A program made the translations under genes and the position numbers. This document shows positions 5,827 through 16,500 of a stretch of DNA of 30,472 bases, piece after piece. This DNA is from a virus. The stretch covers positions 1-30,472 of the IMG/VR virus record IMGVR_UViG_3300024520_000347. The stretch is one strand, 5' to 3'. Under the pieces are notes generated by a model that did not search any database, was not told the DNA's origin, and worked only from the letters and a program-made list of their open reading frames with translations. The number at the start of each line of letters is the position of its first letter. Position 1 is the stretch's first letter.

Positions 5827-6660
5827 TTATACGCCAACACGGGCGCAGTTTAGATTCATGCTCGACGGGATAAAGTCTGATGACGTTCCGGCAGCTGCTA
5901 CGCGCACGTCCAGGTCTTGCCCAGCGGCTGCAACGATATACCCCGAGCACGCAGCGCGGCCGGTGTCGGTGCCGGTGCCGATCTTGCGCTCGAGCAGCAC
6001 ATTGTCTTGAGCGGCACCGTTAAGATACACCTTCATCGTGTATGTCTCGTTAGTGGTGCCCGTCCACGACACCGAAAACGTGACCTTGTAGGTTCCGGCA
6101 GTGTCCAGCGTGATCTTGTTGCTAGCCTTCGCGTTGGTGGCCCCGTTGCTGGCGCCGTCTGCGCCCGCCGCTGTGTTGAAGCCTGTTATCAAGTCGAACG
6201 TGTCCGCTGAGGCGTTTGTGACCTGTGTGGTTGATCCACCGGCAACGTAGATCTCGCCATAGACCGGGATCTGAAACGACAGAGCGCCTGAGCCGTCACT
6301 CTCGAGTTGCCCGGCCGCATCAGCTGACGGCCAGGTCAGCGTGTAGTTGGGGCTGATGGCGTTGTTAGCCTTCATCTGGAACCAGCCGCTAGTCTGGCCA
6401 TCCCAGATGATGGTGCCGTCCATGTTCAGATTGTTCCACGGCACCGGGGATGTCCCGAGGCTGCCGGTGCCGATTACGTCTCCGGGGACGTTCAGATCGC
6501 TACCGTCGAATGTAAACCCGGAAGTTGAAGTCATGCCTCCGCCGCCGCTCTTGCCATGCGGAACTCGATCGACTGCAAGATCCGTTGGCGAGTCCGCTAA
6601 CGCGTGCGTACTGGACCCTCGGTATAGCCCCTGCGGCCCTGTTTTTACTCCGTTACCCAC
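5827..6660 (-). CDS. Tail appendage protein with C1q/TNF-like C-terminal domain
   Basis: About 277 residues from a GTG at 6660, 5 nt after an AAGGAGG site (a GTG at 6663 is also possible). The N-terminus has PQGLYR, shared with the 7413-7799 product. The middle includes LNMDGTIIWDG, common in fibre proteins. Residues about 185-277 look like a C1q/TNF jelly roll: ITLDTAGTYKVTFSVSW, TYTMKVYLNG, then GQDLDVRVAAAG and a final NLNCARVGV strand. Such domains trimerise and bind ligands; I infer an adhesin or appendage tip. Confidence 0.65.
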   Translation of the reverse strand: MGNGVKTGPQGLYRGSSTHALADSPTDLAVDRVPHGKSGGGGMTSTSGFTFDGSDLNVPGDVIGTGSLGTSPVPWNNLNMDGTIIWDGQTSGWFQMKANNAISPNYTLTWPSADAAGQLESDGSGALSFQIPVYGEIYVAGGSTTQVTNASADTFDLITGFNTAAGADGASNGATNAKASNKITLDTAGTYKVTFSVSWTGTTNETYTMKVYLNGAAQDNVLLERKIGTGTDTGRAACSGYIVAAAGQDLDVRVAAAGTSSDFIPSSMNLNCARVGV

Positions 6661-6675
6661 CACATCCTCCTTGAT

Positions 6676-7416
6676 CTACGCTCCATCGCTCACAACCGTC
6701 CAAGCATCGCACGTACCGACGAACGGCTCAGACTGTAAACCAAATGTGTACGACAGCAGACCAACGTTGGCTGTTGCTGCGAACGGCTCGGGGCTTTGGA
6801 ACCCCGCATCCGGCATTCCGGCGCCAGAGCCTAGCCAAGTTGTGTCGCCGGGAAGCCTATAAAACGGTGTGATTGTTGAGTCGGCGTTGCCTACTAGCCG
6901 GATATCAGCACGTCCGAGCGGGCAGAGGTCTGCCCCGCCGTCTGCGATATTGTTTGCACCATTGAGCGAGTTCTTGCTCTCGATCGTGTAGTGCGTACCG
7001 CCACGATGTCCAACCGTCCAGAGTCGGTATGACACCGTCGCCATCGTTAGGACATGAACGCAGACGCCGCAAAACTGCCACGGCGATGCATGCGTATCAA
7101 CGCCGGGCACGTTGGCCGTCTGCGTGTCGCCTACCGTACCGATGCCAATATTGGTCGCGATGACCTCGAACGGGAATGTAAGCAGCATCCAGTCCATGCG
7201 TGCCTGGTCGGTCAAGTACCAGAGTTGCTGGTCGCCTGTGTTGTCATCGACGAGCGCGTGGTAGCGGCCGCCCGCTTGCGTGACGGTCATGTTGCTGGTG
7301 TCGTCGTAGAGTGTCCACCGTGCTTTCATGGCGCCTGAGCCGTCGAAGGTGTCATCGAAGCCGTTGTCTGCGACGCTGGCAGCCGGCGCCAGCATCGATG
7401 TGGGCCTGACGATCAC
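6676..7416 (-). CDS. Lectin-like (concanavalin A-type jelly roll) tail protein
   Basis: 246 residues from a GTG at 7416 that overlaps the upstream stop (GTGA); the open frame extends upstream to 7548 but that part is a shadow of the neighbour. The layout is that of secreted and phage lectin-like beta sandwiches: an opening DDTFDGSGAMKARWTLYDD, then AGGRYHALVDD, long alternating strands, and a closing CDAWTVVSDGA. I infer carbohydrate binding at the host surface; no glycosidase residues can be assigned. Confidence 0.6.
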   Translation of the reverse strand: MIVRPTSMLAPAASVADNGFDDTFDGSGAMKARWTLYDDTSNMTVTQAGGRYHALVDDNTGDQQLWYLTDQARMDWMLLTFPFEVIATNIGIGTVGDTQTANVPGVDTHASPWQFCGVCVHVLTMATVSYRLWTVGHRGGTHYTIESKNSLNGANNIADGGADLCPLGRADIRLVGNADSTITPFYRLPGDTTWLGSGAGMPDAGFQSPEPFAATANVGLLSYTFGLQSEPFVGTCDAWTVVSDGA

Positions 7417-7799
7417 GCAGCAGCCCCCCTGAACGACACCAGCAGCTTGCCGGAACTGCTCTTGATTCCGGTAACGACATCCTCCTTGCCTACGGCCGTG
7501 CTGAGTGTTGGTTCCCCTGCTGCGCCGAAGTCGTAAGCGGCGTTCCATGTGAGCTCATACGAACCGCTACCACCCTGAACGATGATGAAACAGAACGTTG
7601 CGCCATTGTCGAGATTGAGCCAGTCCGCCATGGTCCGGGATGCGGCCAGGGTTACGATCACAGACGTTCCGTCTTCGTTGACGTCCGGCGTAATCGTGGC
7701 CTCGTCGGTGAGCACTCCAAGCGTTGAGCCAACGCGAGTGCCATCAACGGAGTCTGTGGCCGATCGGTATAACCCCTGCGGGCTGCGGCTGCTCGTCAC
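7413..7799 (-). CDS. Small fibre/appendage beta protein
   Basis: 128 residues, GTG start in a GTGA overlap with the upstream internal virion gene. It has the N-terminal PQGLYRSATDSVDGTR, shared in part with the 5827-6660 product, then a beta domain (GTSVIVTLAASRTMADWLNL, FCFIIVQGGSGSYELTW, SGKLLVSFRG) that resembles a single repeat from phage spike or fibre proteins. It may be a baseplate-type anchor for the appendages that follow. Confidence 0.6.
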   Translation of the reverse strand: MTSSRSPQGLYRSATDSVDGTRVGSTLGVLTDEATITPDVNEDGTSVIVTLAASRTMADWLNLDNGATFCFIIVQGGSGSYELTWNAAYDFGAAGEPTLSTAVGKEDVVTGIKSSSGKLLVSFRGAAA

Positions 7800-10579
7800 T
7801 GGCTGCCCTCCTGGCTCTCACGCTGCTGTGCCGCCGTTGCCGGTTCTGCCGACTTGGTCACCGCCCCGAACTGTGGAGACGGCTGTGGGGCTTCGGTGCC
7901 GCCTTGTGTGCCCGGGTCGGTGGCGTAGTTGCTCTGTAGTACCCGGATAACGCCCGGGTCCATGGACGGATCGACGGGCGCGTTGAAGAATATACTCATG
8001 CTGAGCCGCTTGGAGTAGGGCAAGGTCTCGCGGAGCTCCGGGATCTTGGCCATGATCTGCGCCCGCTGCTCCTCGTACATCTCCGGGTAGACCTGGCGCA
8101 GTGCGTCGGCATCTTCGGGTGTGATTGTCGCGTCGAGTACCCGCTCGAGTACCGACATCGGGTCCTCAACGGCTGCGGCGGAACGTGCGAAGCTGGCTAT
8201 CTCCATCTCCGACGGCTGCCACCGGTCCGGGCCGAGTTGCGTCGCCATGTTGTCGGGTCGCTTCGGTAGCTTGCTGACGAGGTACTCCACCCGGCGGGCC
8301 GCGGATGTCTCCATCCCGTCCGCTAGTACCGGATCGGCTGCTGCAACGCCGCTCAGCCGCTCAGCGATCTCAGCGCGCGCGGCAGGTTTCATGACGGGCT
8401 GACCGTCTGGTCCCGGCTCAACCATCGCCAGCAACTCAGCAGACCGCTCACGATACGCTGTAAGGGCCTTGCTCTTGGTTGGTACTGCTCGGGCCGCGGC
8501 TGATGCTGCAGGGCCGTAGGAGAGCTGCTGGAGCGTCTTGGTGGTGGTCGGCCGGACTACGCGCGCTATCTTCTTGCCGCTGGCCATAATGGCATCGATT
8601 GCGGTGACTCCGCGGCCGGCGGCTTCAGCCCCTGCTGCAGCGAACCTTGCGCCTACGAGGCCCTTGAGTTTGTCGATGACCTTGGGGGCGATGGCAAGGG
8701 CGAGAGCCCCGGGTGCACCGCCAACCATAGCGCCAACAGCCGCCCTGGTACCGTAGCCCTCAACGGCTTCCCCAACGCCGAGGCCGGCGGATGGTTGCGT
8801 CTTCTGATACGCGTCTTCGATCCGCTGGTAGAGAGCTTCGTTTTTCGCGATCATGTCGGGCATGGCCTCCATCCGCGCTTTCCGAATTGCTGTCATCTCT
8901 CCATCTGTGATGGCCTTTTGAAACCGAGCCGCCTCATCGAATTCGAGGGAGACCCGCCTACCTCTCTTGACTGCCTTCCCGCGCCAGTCGGCCCATAGCC
9001 TAGCCGTTTCCTTGTCGAGTTTTACGCGCCCAGCAACGCGCTCGTAGTAGTCATCGAGCATATCGTCGAATTGCGGCTTCCAGTCCTCGACGAGCGCCCG
9101 CTTCGCCTCCGAACGGCTTCCGCCGGCCTGGTCAAGGTAGTCCTTGAAGTTTTCGCGCTCCCACTTTTTGCGCCATTTCTTGTCAAGCGAACGAATGTGC
9201 TTAGCGACCTCAGCAGACTCCTCGGCTACTTCGCTGTTTATTCGTCGCAACGCTGCCTCTTCGCCTCCCTCACTAACCACGTAGCGGTCCCAGTGCTTAT
9301 TCCTGTACGCATGCCACGTCTCGGCTGTCCTAGGAGGCATCGCGGCAGCCGCTGATTCCGCCTCCTTGATCTGGGACGTAACTGACTGGGACAGTGCCGC
9401 ATCCTGCTCCGCGAGCTCTTTGAGCGCCTTCTGTGGATTCTCCATCGCCTTGCGCATGACCTCGCGGTCAGTTTCCAGCGCATTGCGGATACTGTTAGGG
9501 CGTCGCGCCATGCCCTCGGGGTTATCGAGGCCGCGGGTGATGGCCTTACCCTGATCGGTGACTACTTTCTTCTCGCCGCTCGATGTGACCGAGTACAGTC
9601 CTTCGCGGGAAGTCGCGTAGTCGTCAACGGCAACGCGTAGCTCTGCGGGAGCTATCTGAGTCGCCTCCTTAGGCGCTCGAGCGTCGTCGAGTATCTTGCG
9701 GGTTCGGCCCAACGTCTTGCCGACTGCGCTGCCGAGCAAGGATAGGCCAAACCCGCCGCCGCTGCCGACGAGGCCCCCGAACAGGGCGTGACTCTTGATA
9801 ACCGACGCTGAGCGCTCCATAGTGACCGGTTCGGGGCTTCGGCTGACCTCAGCGATGCCGGTCGCTACGCCGATGCCGAGGCCTTCGACCCCGCCGCCGA
9901 TGCCCATGCCGGCGGACTTTGCCAGGGTGCCTGTCCCGAGCTTTTTCGCTACACCGGCCTCAACTGCCCTGGCAACTCCTCCCAATCGAGCCACTGGGAG
10001 CTTAGAGAGTACCTTCGTCGCCGTGCCTGCTGCCCTTGCTCCGCTCGCTGCACCGCCGCCAGGCACGGCTAGCGCTGGCAGGTACCCGCCTATATTGCCG
10101 ACTGTTGACGCTATCGGTGACCGTTCGCCAACTTCGCGCACAGATTCTTCTTGTCCCACCGCTCGAGCTGCAACGTCAAACGCTCCGAGCGTCGCCGTGC
10201 TTGCTGCCCCCTGGAGAGCCGCGAGTCCTGGCCTATCGCCGTATGCGCTCTCGAGCGTCTCTTCATGCACCTCGCGGGTCTCGCCGCTGGTGTCGAGCAG
10301 GTAGCCGCCCTCGTCAATGGCCGCCTGTGCGTTCTTGCCGGTCAGATTACGTACGTCTCCTGATCGCGTCTTAACGCGTACGCGTGCAGACGGCGCGATT
10401 TTGAGCTGACCGGACTGCACTCGATCGACAATATCCGGCCGTAGCGTCGTGTAGACCCGTTCCCCGGTCTCCTGATCGATAAGCGAGTGCTCGATAGGCG
10501 CAACACGCTGTTCACGCTCGGTGAGCTCACGCGCTTTTATGCCGCGCATGATCTCTATCGGGGTACGCTCGTCCGGCAT
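7796..10579 (-). CDS. Large internal virion (ejection) protein
   Basis: 927 residues, the second of two adjacent giant Ala/Glu-rich proteins; ATG directly follows the upstream TAG. Residues about 1-110 are mixed alpha/beta; about 120-290 is a long Gly/Ala-rich amphipathic or membrane-seeking stretch (for example GNIGGYLPALAVPGGGAASG and HALFGGLVGSGGGFGLSLLG); about 300-560 is charged coiled coil; another Ala/Gly hydrophobic stretch follows. This is the composition of internal virion proteins that are ejected to form the DNA conduit. I see no transglycosylase motif. The C-terminus is Pro/Gln-rich. Confidence 0.65.
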   Translation of the reverse strand: MPDERTPIEIMRGIKARELTEREQRVAPIEHSLIDQETGERVYTTLRPDIVDRVQSGQLKIAPSARVRVKTRSGDVRNLTGKNAQAAIDEGGYLLDTSGETREVHEETLESAYGDRPGLAALQGAASTATLGAFDVAARAVGQEESVREVGERSPIASTVGNIGGYLPALAVPGGGAASGARAAGTATKVLSKLPVARLGGVARAVEAGVAKKLGTGTLAKSAGMGIGGGVEGLGIGVATGIAEVSRSPEPVTMERSASVIKSHALFGGLVGSGGGFGLSLLGSAVGKTLGRTRKILDDARAPKEATQIAPAELRVAVDDYATSREGLYSVTSSGEKKVVTDQGKAITRGLDNPEGMARRPNSIRNALETDREVMRKAMENPQKALKELAEQDAALSQSVTSQIKEAESAAAAMPPRTAETWHAYRNKHWDRYVVSEGGEEAALRRINSEVAEESAEVAKHIRSLDKKWRKKWERENFKDYLDQAGGSRSEAKRALVEDWKPQFDDMLDDYYERVAGRVKLDKETARLWADWRGKAVKRGRRVSLEFDEAARFQKAITDGEMTAIRKARMEAMPDMIAKNEALYQRIEDAYQKTQPSAGLGVGEAVEGYGTRAAVGAMVGGAPGALALAIAPKVIDKLKGLVGARFAAAGAEAAGRGVTAIDAIMASGKKIARVVRPTTTKTLQQLSYGPAASAAARAVPTKSKALTAYRERSAELLAMVEPGPDGQPVMKPAARAEIAERLSGVAAADPVLADGMETSAARRVEYLVSKLPKRPDNMATQLGPDRWQPSEMEIASFARSAAAVEDPMSVLERVLDATITPEDADALRQVYPEMYEEQRAQIMAKIPELRETLPYSKRLSMSIFFNAPVDPSMDPGVIRVLQSNYATDPGTQGGTEAPQPSPQFGAVTKSAEPATAAQQRESQEGSQ

Positions 10580-12700
10580 CTATTCCTTGCCTAGCCTTCC
10601 GCCCTTGAGTAGCAGACTCTTTTTACGACCGCGCGCGCGCGCCTTCTCACGCTTCTCCGTCGGAGACAGCCCAAACTCCATCGCCTGCTCGAACTGCCGG
10701 CTCCCCTCACTTGGGTAGTCCGCGATAGACCCGACCTCGGCCTCGGTGCGGATATGCTCCTCTTCCTGGCTCCACCGCTCAGACTCGGGGACTCCAGCCT
10801 CATCCCATCCCTTCACCTTTTTGGACCAGTTCTCTACGAACTCGTCGGGTGTCTGGCCATAGCGGCTAACGTACTCGTCTTGCTCTTGTTGGTCCGATCG
10901 CTCCTGCTGCTTCTTATCTACGCCTTCGTCTACGCCCGGGTCCCATGCTCCACCGTCGTAGCGCCGCCCGTCCTCGTTGGTCTTGTAGCGCATGGTCGAA
11001 TCGATCCGGCGCTTGATGTTTTCCTTCATGGCCTGAATGCCAGCAGTCGGATCACGCGCACCGGTCAGGCTGACCTCGCCCCACTGCTTTTCAACCAGGG
11101 CCATGTCCTCCTTGGAGATGGCTCCAAGGTTAACGAGCTCCTGAGCGAAGCCGAGGATAATATCGCCCTCGTCCGCCTTTGCGCGTTGGAATGAGTCGCT
11201 GGCGTAAGTGTCACTCCGCCAACCGTCATCAGCGTACGAGTCCTCAAGCCTGTCGAGTGAGTGAATGATGCGAGAACCGGCGGCTAGGGTATTCTCGATC
11301 GAGCGGGCCGTGGTCGAGTCGGGCGCAACGAAAGGAGACCCGTCCGCCATCGCCATACCAGTAATACCCTGCTTGTGCACCTTCTCGGCGCGGGCCTTCT
11401 GCTCCGCCGCGCCCTTGCCTGCCTTGGCGATTTCAAGAGCCGCCGCATCGGCTTCCCTCTTGGCTTCCATCTTGTCTCGGTCAAGTTCCAGCCGCCGCCC
11501 GGCCTGGTACGCCTGGCGCCTCGAGGCCTTGTCACGCTGCTCCGCCCCGATTCGTGCGGCCTCTGCCCGCTGCTCAATCGCGGCCCGGTCCGACTGCATC
11601 TTGGCTGCGTCCTTTTGGCGCTCCCACAGCCCGTCTTCGACTTTCTGTCGTTGCGCCTCGGCAGCCTGCCGCCACTTCATACGCTCGCCTGCGATATATC
11701 GCGCCTTGGTTCCCGCGGGGTCGAGTTGGACTTGCTGCTCCGCGAGCATCGCGTCCATGCCCTCATATTGGACAAGTCGCGCCCCCTCAGCTGCCTTGAA
11801 CGCGTCGCCGGTGCGGGCGTAGATGTCAGCGGCGAGGGTGCGGCGGATGTCTAGCGCGCCCTTCTGATTCCCGATATCGAACATCTGCGCGTCAACGTCT
11901 GCGTCGATCTGCCCCTTCATCAGAGCAACTGTCGTGTTCGCGCCCTTGGGATTGAGCCAACCCCCCATCGCTGCCGCGATGTAGGCTGCCGCCTGCTGGC
12001 CGCCGGTGCGAGAGTTCCACCAGCGATCGCGGTCGATCTTCTGAGACGCAATCTGCTTGGCTTCCTCTGCAATCTCGTAGGACTCGCGAGTGGCTTCCTC
12101 GGCACCGCGCTCGAGTATCTTCGCGTTCTCAATGGCTCGTTGCTGATTCTCGCGTTCGGCATCGGCTCGAGCCGTAACGGCCGCCTGCTGCTGCTCAAAC
12201 GCTTGCGATGCCTGAACCGCCGCAGCGTCCTCGGGCGCCATCGCTTCCATTTCGCCTACCCGAGCCGCAGCCTCGCGGTCCCCGCCCGCCCATTCCGGCG
12301 TCGGTCCCGGCGGCGGGGCCGTAGGCTCAGGGAGCCCGGCCTCCTGCGCGTCAGTCTGCTGCATGGGCGGCACGCCGATCCGGCTTAGCTCAGGGCCCGG
12401 CACAGGAGCAGGAGCGAACCCTGTCGCTACCGGCTGATCGACAGCGTCAAGGATGGCTGCGACCTCGGGGTCTGGCACTGCTGCCGCCGGCTCGTTGCTG
12501 GCGTCCACCGTAGCTCCCACGAGCTGACTGAGTATCTCCTCGTTGGTGGGGCCGGGGTCGATCGGAACGCCTGCCGGGTCCACTTCGGGCACTGGGGGCA
12601 GGTTCATAGCGTCCAGGAACGGGTCACTGACGGGCGCAGGCGCCTCGTCGATCAGCGCCCCTGCCTGATCCCAGTCCTCCGGTACCCAGTCCCACGCCAT
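10580..12700 (-). CDS. Large coiled-coil internal virion protein
   Basis: 706 residues, ATG at 12700, 1 nt after the upstream stop. Residues 1-150 are Pro/Ala/acidic and probably disordered; about 150-450 is a very long Glu/Gln/Ala/Arg coiled coil (for example ARVGEMEAMAPEDAAAVQAS, AKILERGAEEATRESYEIAE); the rest is charged and ends in a basic tail (GRKKSLLLKGGRLGKE). Located between the S74 protein and the 927-residue ejection protein, it is best explained as a second internal virion/ejection protein. Confidence 0.6.
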   Translation of the reverse strand: MAWDWVPEDWDQAGALIDEAPAPVSDPFLDAMNLPPVPEVDPAGVPIDPGPTNEEILSQLVGATVDASNEPAAAVPDPEVAAILDAVDQPVATGFAPAPVPGPELSRIGVPPMQQTDAQEAGLPEPTAPPPGPTPEWAGGDREAAARVGEMEAMAPEDAAAVQASQAFEQQQAAVTARADAERENQQRAIENAKILERGAEEATRESYEIAEEAKQIASQKIDRDRWWNSRTGGQQAAAYIAAAMGGWLNPKGANTTVALMKGQIDADVDAQMFDIGNQKGALDIRRTLAADIYARTGDAFKAAEGARLVQYEGMDAMLAEQQVQLDPAGTKARYIAGERMKWRQAAEAQRQKVEDGLWERQKDAAKMQSDRAAIEQRAEAARIGAEQRDKASRRQAYQAGRRLELDRDKMEAKREADAAALEIAKAGKGAAEQKARAEKVHKQGITGMAMADGSPFVAPDSTTARSIENTLAAGSRIIHSLDRLEDSYADDGWRSDTYASDSFQRAKADEGDIILGFAQELVNLGAISKEDMALVEKQWGEVSLTGARDPTAGIQAMKENIKRRIDSTMRYKTNEDGRRYDGGAWDPGVDEGVDKKQQERSDQQEQDEYVSRYGQTPDEFVENWSKKVKGWDEAGVPESERWSQEEEHIRTEAEVGSIADYPSEGSRQFEQAMEFGLSPTEKREKARARGRKKSLLLKGGRLGKE

Positions 12701-12701
12701 C

Positions 12702-13559
12702 TTAGCCCTCGAGTTTCTTCAGACGTCGGTGCAGCGAGCTCGCAGCCGCAGCCAGCCCGCCGACCAACTTGGCCGCGTCAACAGCCTTGCCATCGGGAGT
12801 GTCGATTACGGCCTGCGGTAGCCCGGCCTTCTCGAGGTCCTGCGCCATGACGCCCAGCTGCCGGCCCTTGCCGTGTTTTTGGTTCTTGTAGTCGTACGTG
12901 TAGGCGCGAAGGCCATCGAGCAGGGCGTCTGCGTCCTTGTCGGCAGTGGATACGTTCGTCTTAACCCGTTCGTCGGACATCAAGTAGCCCTGCAAGATCC
13001 CGCCGCCTGCACCCATGAGCCTGTCCGTCATACTCGGCTGCATTGCATCCGCTTGAGCGCCCGGCAGCGCCATTTGCACCTCCTGCCCTCGCAGTTGCTG
13101 CAACGCTTGCATGAGTTGCTGGTTGGCGAGCGCTCGCTCCTGTAGCCCGGCCAGAGATGACTGACCGGCAAGCCCAGAGCGTAGCCCGCCGATGTTCTGC
13201 GATGCCTGCCGCTGCTGCATTGCCTGGTTGCCGCGGCCAGTAGCCGCGAACGCCTGCTCTGCGGCGATATTGCGGCCTAGCGCCTGTTTGAGCTGTTCCT
13301 GCGCGATCGAGTTCTTGCCGGTGGCCAGGTCCTCAAGGCGGCCAAGACCACCTTCGATCTGGTCCGCGTAGCGCTCGATGCCGCCCCTGCCGCTCTTGTC
13401 CTGCCAGATTTGGCCCATCTTCGCGGCCCAATTTCCAGGAGTGCCAGCGCCGGGCCCGTAAGCGCTGCCCGGCTTACTGCCTCCGGGGCCGCTCAGCTCC
13501 TCGTCGTTCCTGCCGCGGCCCTGCCGCCCCGGATAGCCTGGTTCGTTTTCGTATGGCAT
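12702..13559 (-). CDS. Internal virion protein with C-terminal peptidase S74 domain
   Basis: 285 residues, ATG at 13559 preceded by AAGGAGAGAGGA. The N-terminal 60 residues are Gly-rich; residues about 65-190 are Gln/Ala helix. The last about 91 residues form a peptidase S74 (intramolecular chaperone) domain: LMSDERVKTNV, LRAYTYDYKN, GRQLGVMAQDLEKAGLPQAV, VDAAKLVGG and a terminal helix ending LKKLEG. Ser195 and Lys200 have the spacing of the Ser-Lys pair used for self-cleavage in endosialidase tailspikes, so the domain may be released during assembly. The placement beside ejection proteins rather than on a fibre is unusual. Confidence 0.75.
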   Translation of the reverse strand: MPYENEPGYPGRQGRGRNDEELSGPGGSKPGSAYGPGAGTPGNWAAKMGQIWQDKSGRGGIERYADQIEGGLGRLEDLATGKNSIAQEQLKQALGRNIAAEQAFAATGRGNQAMQQRQASQNIGGLRSGLAGQSSLAGLQERALANQQLMQALQQLRGQEVQMALPGAQADAMQPSMTDRLMGAGGGILQGYLMSDERVKTNVSTADKDADALLDGLRAYTYDYKNQKHGKGRQLGVMAQDLEKAGLPQAVIDTPDGKAVDAAKLVGGLAAAASSLHRRLKKLEG

Positions 13560-13569
13560 TCCTCTCTCC

Positions 13570-16500
13570 TTACGTCGTTTGCCTGGCCGGTAGCCGGTAT
13601 TGGCCCTTTTTCAGACCGATCTCAAATGCTATGGCCGTTAGCCGCATGCCCTCACCCCAGGCCGCGACTGACCGCTTGATATCCTCGACACGTATCCGCA
13701 CCGAGCCTAGCTTGCCGCGAGTGAAGCGTCCGCCTATACGTAGTGGCAACCCGGCCACCTCGTCAGCGCTGTCGATGGTGAATGTGGTGTCATCGATCCA
13801 AGTGTCATCGTACCCGTATGCGATGCGTACGCGAACGTCGAACGACTGCGCCCCGTGCCAGCCGCCCAACAGCTGCCACTTGCGAGCCCGGGTGTAGCCG
13901 GTAATCTGATCGAACGAGATCCAGCCGGTATCCACGATCAGAGAGTAGCCGTCGGCAGTCCCCGGGTCGGTCCATATTGCCGGGGACTCAACGGTAACGA
14001 CATCGGACGGCTCGAGATAGTACGGCAGCGTCTGTGAGACGACTGCGTCTACCACTCCGTCTAGGGCTTGCCAGTCGCTCCATTGCTGCATCTGGTAGTC
14101 GTAGCAGTAGGCGCCGCCAAACCAGGAATCCGACAGCACGACGAACCGGTGCTGGTCCGGGTGCGGTATTACCCCGGTGATGTTACGCGCATCGTAGCTA
14201 GTGGCTGCGTCGCCGATGTATTGCAGCTGGTATGCGCGGTCGATGATAAACCAGCCCTTGTCACCGTGAAAAGCGAACCCTTCAGGGAGTCGGGCGACGG
14301 AGCGGGCATCGGTGCACCCGACGCTAGACGACACAAGCTGAGGACGGCCGTAGTCTCCTGCGCCGAGGTTGTCCGGGCCGGTACCGGCGCAGAGGTAGAC
14401 CGCGCGTTCCTTGAATACCAGCAGGCTGTCCTCCGCCGCGGCAAGCGCTATTACCTTGCCGCCGTCGGGCGGAATCTCTATCGAGAGCGCTTCGTTGAAT
14501 GCCGCAAGCTTCCCGGGCTGCTGTAGCTTGCTGTAGCGAACGACGTTATCGTCTGCTGTGCCAATCCAGAACAGTCGCGATTGACCAGTTGCGATGACGC
14601 GCGCGGGTACGTGCATGGCAACGTTATCGAGTTCGCCGGTGTTCTGGTAGTCGAGTTCGTTCGACAGCGCGGCCGCATCGGTGAAGTTCTCGTCTTGCCA
14701 CGTGATGGTGTCAGCGTTCGGGTCGTTCTCGAGATAGCTCTCTTTGCCAGTGCCGATTGCAGAAGGCCCACTTACGCGATTGAACGGGTCGCCTACTTTA
14801 GGATCGGGCTGGCTGCGGTAGACGGCAAGGACCACGTTGCTCTTGCTTGTGTACGGAAGCGTTGGGACGACTATCGTGAACGTGTCGGGAGCGCCACCGG
14901 TAAACGTCTTCGAGACGGTCCCCGCAAACGTACTCTGCTCGACCTCTCCACGGTCGTTACGCCACTCCCAATACAGGCGGTACGAGTACGACGCTCCGTC
15001 CGTGAGTATGTCCGCCGTCGTGGCGCTTACCGTCTCGGACATCGCCGTATTGTCGATCTCCGGGTAGACGAAAAAGCCGGCCTCGTACACGCGGCGGCCG
15101 TCGTACTGAGCTAGGTAGCCACCGGGGATGTAGAGCGACTTACCCATCTCAACGGAATCGTAGCCCCGGACATCGCCAAACGTGTAGGTGTAGTTCCTGA
15201 TCCCCACCTCAGACCGCATGGTCCCTGCATGTTCGCGCTCCTCAGACACGGACAGCAAGTGCCGTACCTTGGGCGCCCACTTATACGTGTCTGTTGCCGT
15301 CTTCTCGAGTTGGGGCAAATGACCGGTCGTTACCGTCTGATTGTAGGCCTCGCCGGGCAGGATACGGGCGAGAAGGCCGACCTCGTCACCAGCAGCGCGC
15401 ACGCCCAACGCTGGAGCGTTGTCGTTCCCTACGACGTTCTCGGCATCGATCAGGACGTACTGCGTCTGCTGCGTGCCGGTTGCGAGAACAACGTTTACCA
15501 ACGTGCGGGAGTCATCGCCAATCAACGCGCGGCTGGCTAGCTTCGAATGACGCACGAGCACGTTGTTTGTGACAACTGCCCCCACCGAAGCCGCATGCTT
15601 TACGCGCCAATAGCTCGTGCCGCTCAGGCTGTCATAGAGCACGATCCCGGATTCAGACGCACTCTTGGCAACGCACGTGATCTGCAGCGGTGTCACGGTA
15701 TCAATAGCAAAATCGACGTTGTCGCCGTCCGCATGAGTGGACGCCACCAAATAATCAGCGTGAATCGTTGCCGCTGCCGACTGGCGAGCAACCAGAACCT
15801 TGAGCCATGTTGAGTTGATGCTAACCGCAATCACCCCAACGCATGCGCGAGCCACTGAGACATCAGTATCTACCGTGCCGTCCGAATCAACCTGCAGCAT
15901 CCCGTATTCGCCGGCCCCTACATTGTTGCGGTAGGCGATGTGCGATTGATTGGTCGAGTCATTGACGACCACGTCGTAGTGCGAGCTGACGTTAACATCA
16001 GAGGCCAGCGTCCCAGCAGCCGATCCTATCGTGTCGTCTATGTCCGTGGAGTCAACAACAATAACCTTCAGCACGCGGGGGCTTGCCTGTGTGTCTATGT
16101 AGTAAATGTGGAACTTGTCATCGACAACGCGCACCTTCGGCGTTGTTGCAGTCGTGATGGTCTGGTCTGCGTAAACCTCCGTCTGCGTCCGGTCGTTAAG
16201 GACTGCTCCGGTGGCTTGGTCAATCACGCGGTAGTAGCAGGTCCCATCCCCCCACACATAAACCTCGATGCCTCCGGTTTCAGCGCGATCCGTGTACGCC
16301 CCGGAGCCGGTCACGTACTCACGGACCGTCTTCGACTCGACTCTGACTGACTCGTAACGGCCGCGCGGGACGAACCCGAGCGCTGTCTGAGCAGTATCCC
16401 CAGCTGTCCCGGCATTAGGAGCACGCGAATAAACCGCATTGTCCTGAACCGCCAGGAGTTCATCTCTGTATGCCATCAGCCCTTTGACATCAGACAATGG

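Noticed and set aside
7796-10579. Lytic transglycosylase domain in the ejection protein
   Set aside because: I looked for the Glu-Ser and Gly-Leu-Met-Gln type motifs and found none.
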